Source: Pelagibacteraceae bacterium AG-430-P08 (GTDB lineage Bacteria > Pseudomonadota > Alphaproteobacteria > Pelagibacterales > Pelagibacteraceae). From it: a DNA stretch of 35,045 nt. The position numbers and the translations under genes were made by a program. Location of the stretch: NCBI GenBank assembly GCA_003212925.1, contig QCOL01000012.1:1-35045 (forward strand), read 5' to 3'. How positions within the stretch are numbered: the first letter of the stretch is position 1; every line of letters starts with the position of its first letter. The notes under the pieces are model-generated. The model had not been told where the DNA came from. It made no database searches and worked only from the letters and a program-made list of their open reading frames with translations. Below, piece by piece: positions 33,801 through 35,045 of the stretch.

Positions 33801-34190
33801 TTATTTGGTTGTGCATTTTTTGCATAAACCAAAAAATTCAAGATTATATTTACTATATTTCATACCAGCTTTATCTTTAAAATTTGATAGATATTTTGAG
33901 AGACTAGAATTATTAATCTCTGTTACTTTTTCACAACTTTCACATATAGAAAAAGCAGTGGCTTTTGACACCTGACAACTCGAATTTTGACATGCGATAA
34001 ACGCGTTTCTACTTTCAATTTTATGAATTTTTCCAATTTCAACTAACTTATCTAATGCTCGATAAACTTGTAGAGGAGCTTTAATTCCTTTTTTTTGAAC
34101 ATTAAAAAGAATTGAATAGGCTTTCATTGGTTCAGGTGATTTATCAATTATATCAAAAATAATTCGCTGATTTTTTGAAAGAGTATGCAT
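33801..34190 (-). CDS. zur: Fur-family regulator, probable zinc uptake repressor Zur
   Basis: 129 aa. An N-terminal winged helix (about 1-60; NVQKKGIKAPLQVYRALDKLVEIGKIHKIES) is followed by a dimerisation domain. Structural zinc Cys pairs are visible: C83-x2-C86 (CESC) and C123-x2-C126 (CKKC). There are additional Cys at 67 and 72. The HH-x-H metal-sensing signature common in Fur is not apparent; the region reads CQVSKATAFSICESC. Position directly after znuB on the same strand supports Zur over Fur or PerR. It would repress znu genes when zinc is sufficient. Confidence 0.82.
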   Translation of the reverse strand: MHTLSKNQRIIFDIIDKSPEPMKAYSILFNVQKKGIKAPLQVYRALDKLVEIGKIHKIESRNAFIACQNSSCQVSKATAFSICESCEKVTEINNSSLSKYLSNFKDKAGMKYSKYNLEFFGLCKKCTTK

Positions 34191-34214
34191 TTTATTTAGT
34201 TTACCAATTCCTCA

Positions 34215-34724
34215 TTAATTTTTCAATTTAATCGATTGTTTAATGTTTAATAATGATAAAATAAATAGCAATAAAGATGCTGCTATAATTGAAGGTCCAG
34301 ATGCAGTATTAAATTCAAGTGAAGAAAATAATCCCAAAATCACAGACAACAATCCACCTATAATTGAATACATTACCATTTTCTGAGGACTTGAGGAGAT
34401 ATTTCTAGCCATTGCAGCTGGTATGATCAACATTCCTGTAATTAATAATAAACCAACCATCTTTATTGAAATAGCAATAATCGCTGCCATCAAAATAGTA
34501 AAAATAGCTTTTGCACGATCAGGATTTAAACCTTCTGCCTCAGCCAATTCATAATTAACCGTTGATGCAAACAAAGGTTTCCAGATTAATTTTAGAACTA
34601 AGAGGATTAATGCTCCTCCAATCCATATTATTAATAGATCATCAACTGTAACAGCTAATATATCTCCAAATAATAATCCCATAATATCAAATCTAATAAA
34701 TGATAAAAAAACCAATGACCACAA
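34215..34724 (-). CDS. znuB: ZnuB fragment, C-terminal part
   Basis: The reading frame carries the C-terminal two thirds of an ABC-3 family permease: FIRFDIMGLLFGDILAVTVDDLL, NYELAEAEGLNPDRAKAIFTILMA, IKMVGLLLITGMLIIPAAMARN and GLFSSLEFNTASGPSIIA. The apparent TTG start at 34724 is inside the coding sequence of the first half and is probably not a true start. Confidence 0.7.
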   Translation of the reverse strand: MWSLVFLSFIRFDIMGLLFGDILAVTVDDLLIIWIGGALILLVLKLIWKPLFASTVNYELAEAEGLNPDRAKAIFTILMAAIIAISIKMVGLLLITGMLIIPAAMARNISSSPQKMVMYSIIGGLLSVILGLFSSLEFNTASGPSIIAASLLLFILSLLNIKQSIKLKN

Positions 34725-35019
34725 GACCTATTGCCAGTGATGAGTGAGCTAAAAGACCAAGCAAAGCATCACCTGGAAGATTAGTCCTTTTTTGAAGTTG
34801 TATTAAAGTTAAAGCTATTAAGGACGAAATAATAAATACTGAGAATGCTATATTGAATTCCATTGAGTAAGCCAGTGTTACTCCAAGTAATGCAGAGTGG
34901 GCTAAAGTATCTCCAAAATAGGATAATCTTCTCCAAACAACGAAACATCCAAGAGGTCCAGTAACTATGGCAACTCCAATACCTGCTATTAAAGCTCTTA
35001 TAAAAAAATCATCTAGCAT
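34693..35019 (-). CDS. znuB: ZnuB fragment, N-terminal part
   Basis: ATG at 35019 directly after the upstream stop. The frame encodes MLDDFFIRALIAGIGVAIVTGPLGCFVVWRRLSYFGDTLAHSALLG, the standard ZnuB N-terminus, and continues to the A7 run, after which it adds only IIY and stops. It lacks the later membrane segments. Confidence 0.72.
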   Translation of the reverse strand: MLDDFFIRALIAGIGVAIVTGPLGCFVVWRRLSYFGDTLAHSALLGVTLAYSMEFNIAFSVFIISSLIALTLIQLQKRTNLPGDALLGLLAHSSLAIGLVVIGFFIIY

Positions 35020-35045
35020 TTAATTTTTCTTTATTTCACCTTCAC
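35020..35045 (-). CDS. 3' end of an upstream gene, probably znuC
   Basis: On the minus strand one frame reads EGEIKKN and ends with TAA directly before the znuB ATG. Seven residues are too few to identify. In zinc transporter operons the ATPase gene znuC commonly precedes znuB, so this is probably its tail. Confidence 0.4.

Larger units (their letters stand above)
34215..35019 (-). pseudogene. znuB: znuB, zinc ABC transporter permease, frameshifted at A7
   Basis: The locus is 805 bases, one more than a multiple of three. The two halves of a normal ZnuB (about 260 aa) lie in different frames. The N half ends GLVVIGFF and the C half resumes LSFIRFDIMGLLFGD. Removing one A from the run of seven at 34705-34711 joins them as VVIGFLSFIRFD, giving a full 267-residue protein. 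All other sequence looks conserved. Possible explanations are a homopolymer indel in the cell, transcriptional slippage that restores the frame in part of the mRNA, or a sequencing error. Confidence 0.75.

Noticed and set aside
33788..33841. Longer start for the DUF3147-like protein
   Set aside because: It would overlap the zur-type gene by 41 bases and adds a polar stretch that does not fit the membrane domain.
1..35045. CRISPR array, insertion sequence or toxin-antitoxin pair
   Set aside because: No regularly spaced repeats with spacers, no transposase motifs or terminal inverted repeats, and no small overlapping gene pairs of that kind were found.

Overview
The window is very AT-rich, with tightly packed genes, 1 to 14 bp overlaps between consecutive genes and short intergenic gaps. 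The gene content (NtrYX without NtrBC, a general amino-acid ABC transporter, a reduced regulator set) fits the SAR11 clade (Pelagibacterales, Alphaproteobacteria). The presence of pst, plcP-agt, ppk-ppx and arsC-aquaporin genes resembles strains from phosphate-poor ocean. The lineage call rests on gene content and composition, not on a database search.

Layout. (1) 1-5039: the 3' end of ntrY, then ntrX, trkA and trkH. trkA carries an in-frame TAA. NtrX lacks a recognisable sigma-54 contact loop. (2) 5072-9773: tRNA-Arg, then a general L-amino-acid ABC transporter (binding protein, two permeases, ATPase). Its 174-base leader is rich in palindromes, and a terminator follows the binding-protein gene. 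(3) 9937-16165: an XRE regulator, two minus-strand tRNAs (Asn, Cys), and a tightly joined valS-ilvD-manC run. (4) 16166-33438: a roughly 17 kb phosphorus island. It holds a DAG-kinase-like gene divergent from plcP-agt, then phoR, an unknown exported protein, pstS-pstC-pstA-pstB-phoU-phoB, sixA divergent from ppk-ppx, a candidate small RNA, a small basic protein, and a minus-strand operon of a small membrane protein, arsC, an aquaporin and a Nudix hydrolase. (5) 33449-35045: a small membrane protein, a Fur/Zur-type regulator, znuB (frameshifted at a run of seven A) and the last codons of a further gene, probably znuC.

The strongest new signal is a recurring DNA motif. It consists of 7-base direct repeats of the form (T/C)TGTAA(C/T) or TTTTAA(C/T) spaced exactly 11 bp apart, the geometry of a PhoB box. 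There are three repeats before pstS and three before the small-membrane-protein/arsC/aquaporin operon. Two repeats lie before plcP and two, in the opposite orientation, face the DAG-kinase-like gene. Weaker versions lie before the unknown exported gene (20274) and in the gap after ppx, where a -10-like hexamer and a 14-bp hairpin suggest a Pho-controlled small RNA. Together this predicts one PhoBR regulon joining phosphate uptake, replacement of phospholipid by glycolipid, and removal of the arsenate that enters through phosphate transporters. Polyphosphate genes lie inside the same island, but no box was seen directly before them.

Two ion-transport genes (trkA, znuB) each carry a single-base-type lesion. 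These may be real mutations, rescued by readthrough or slippage, or sequencing or amplification errors.
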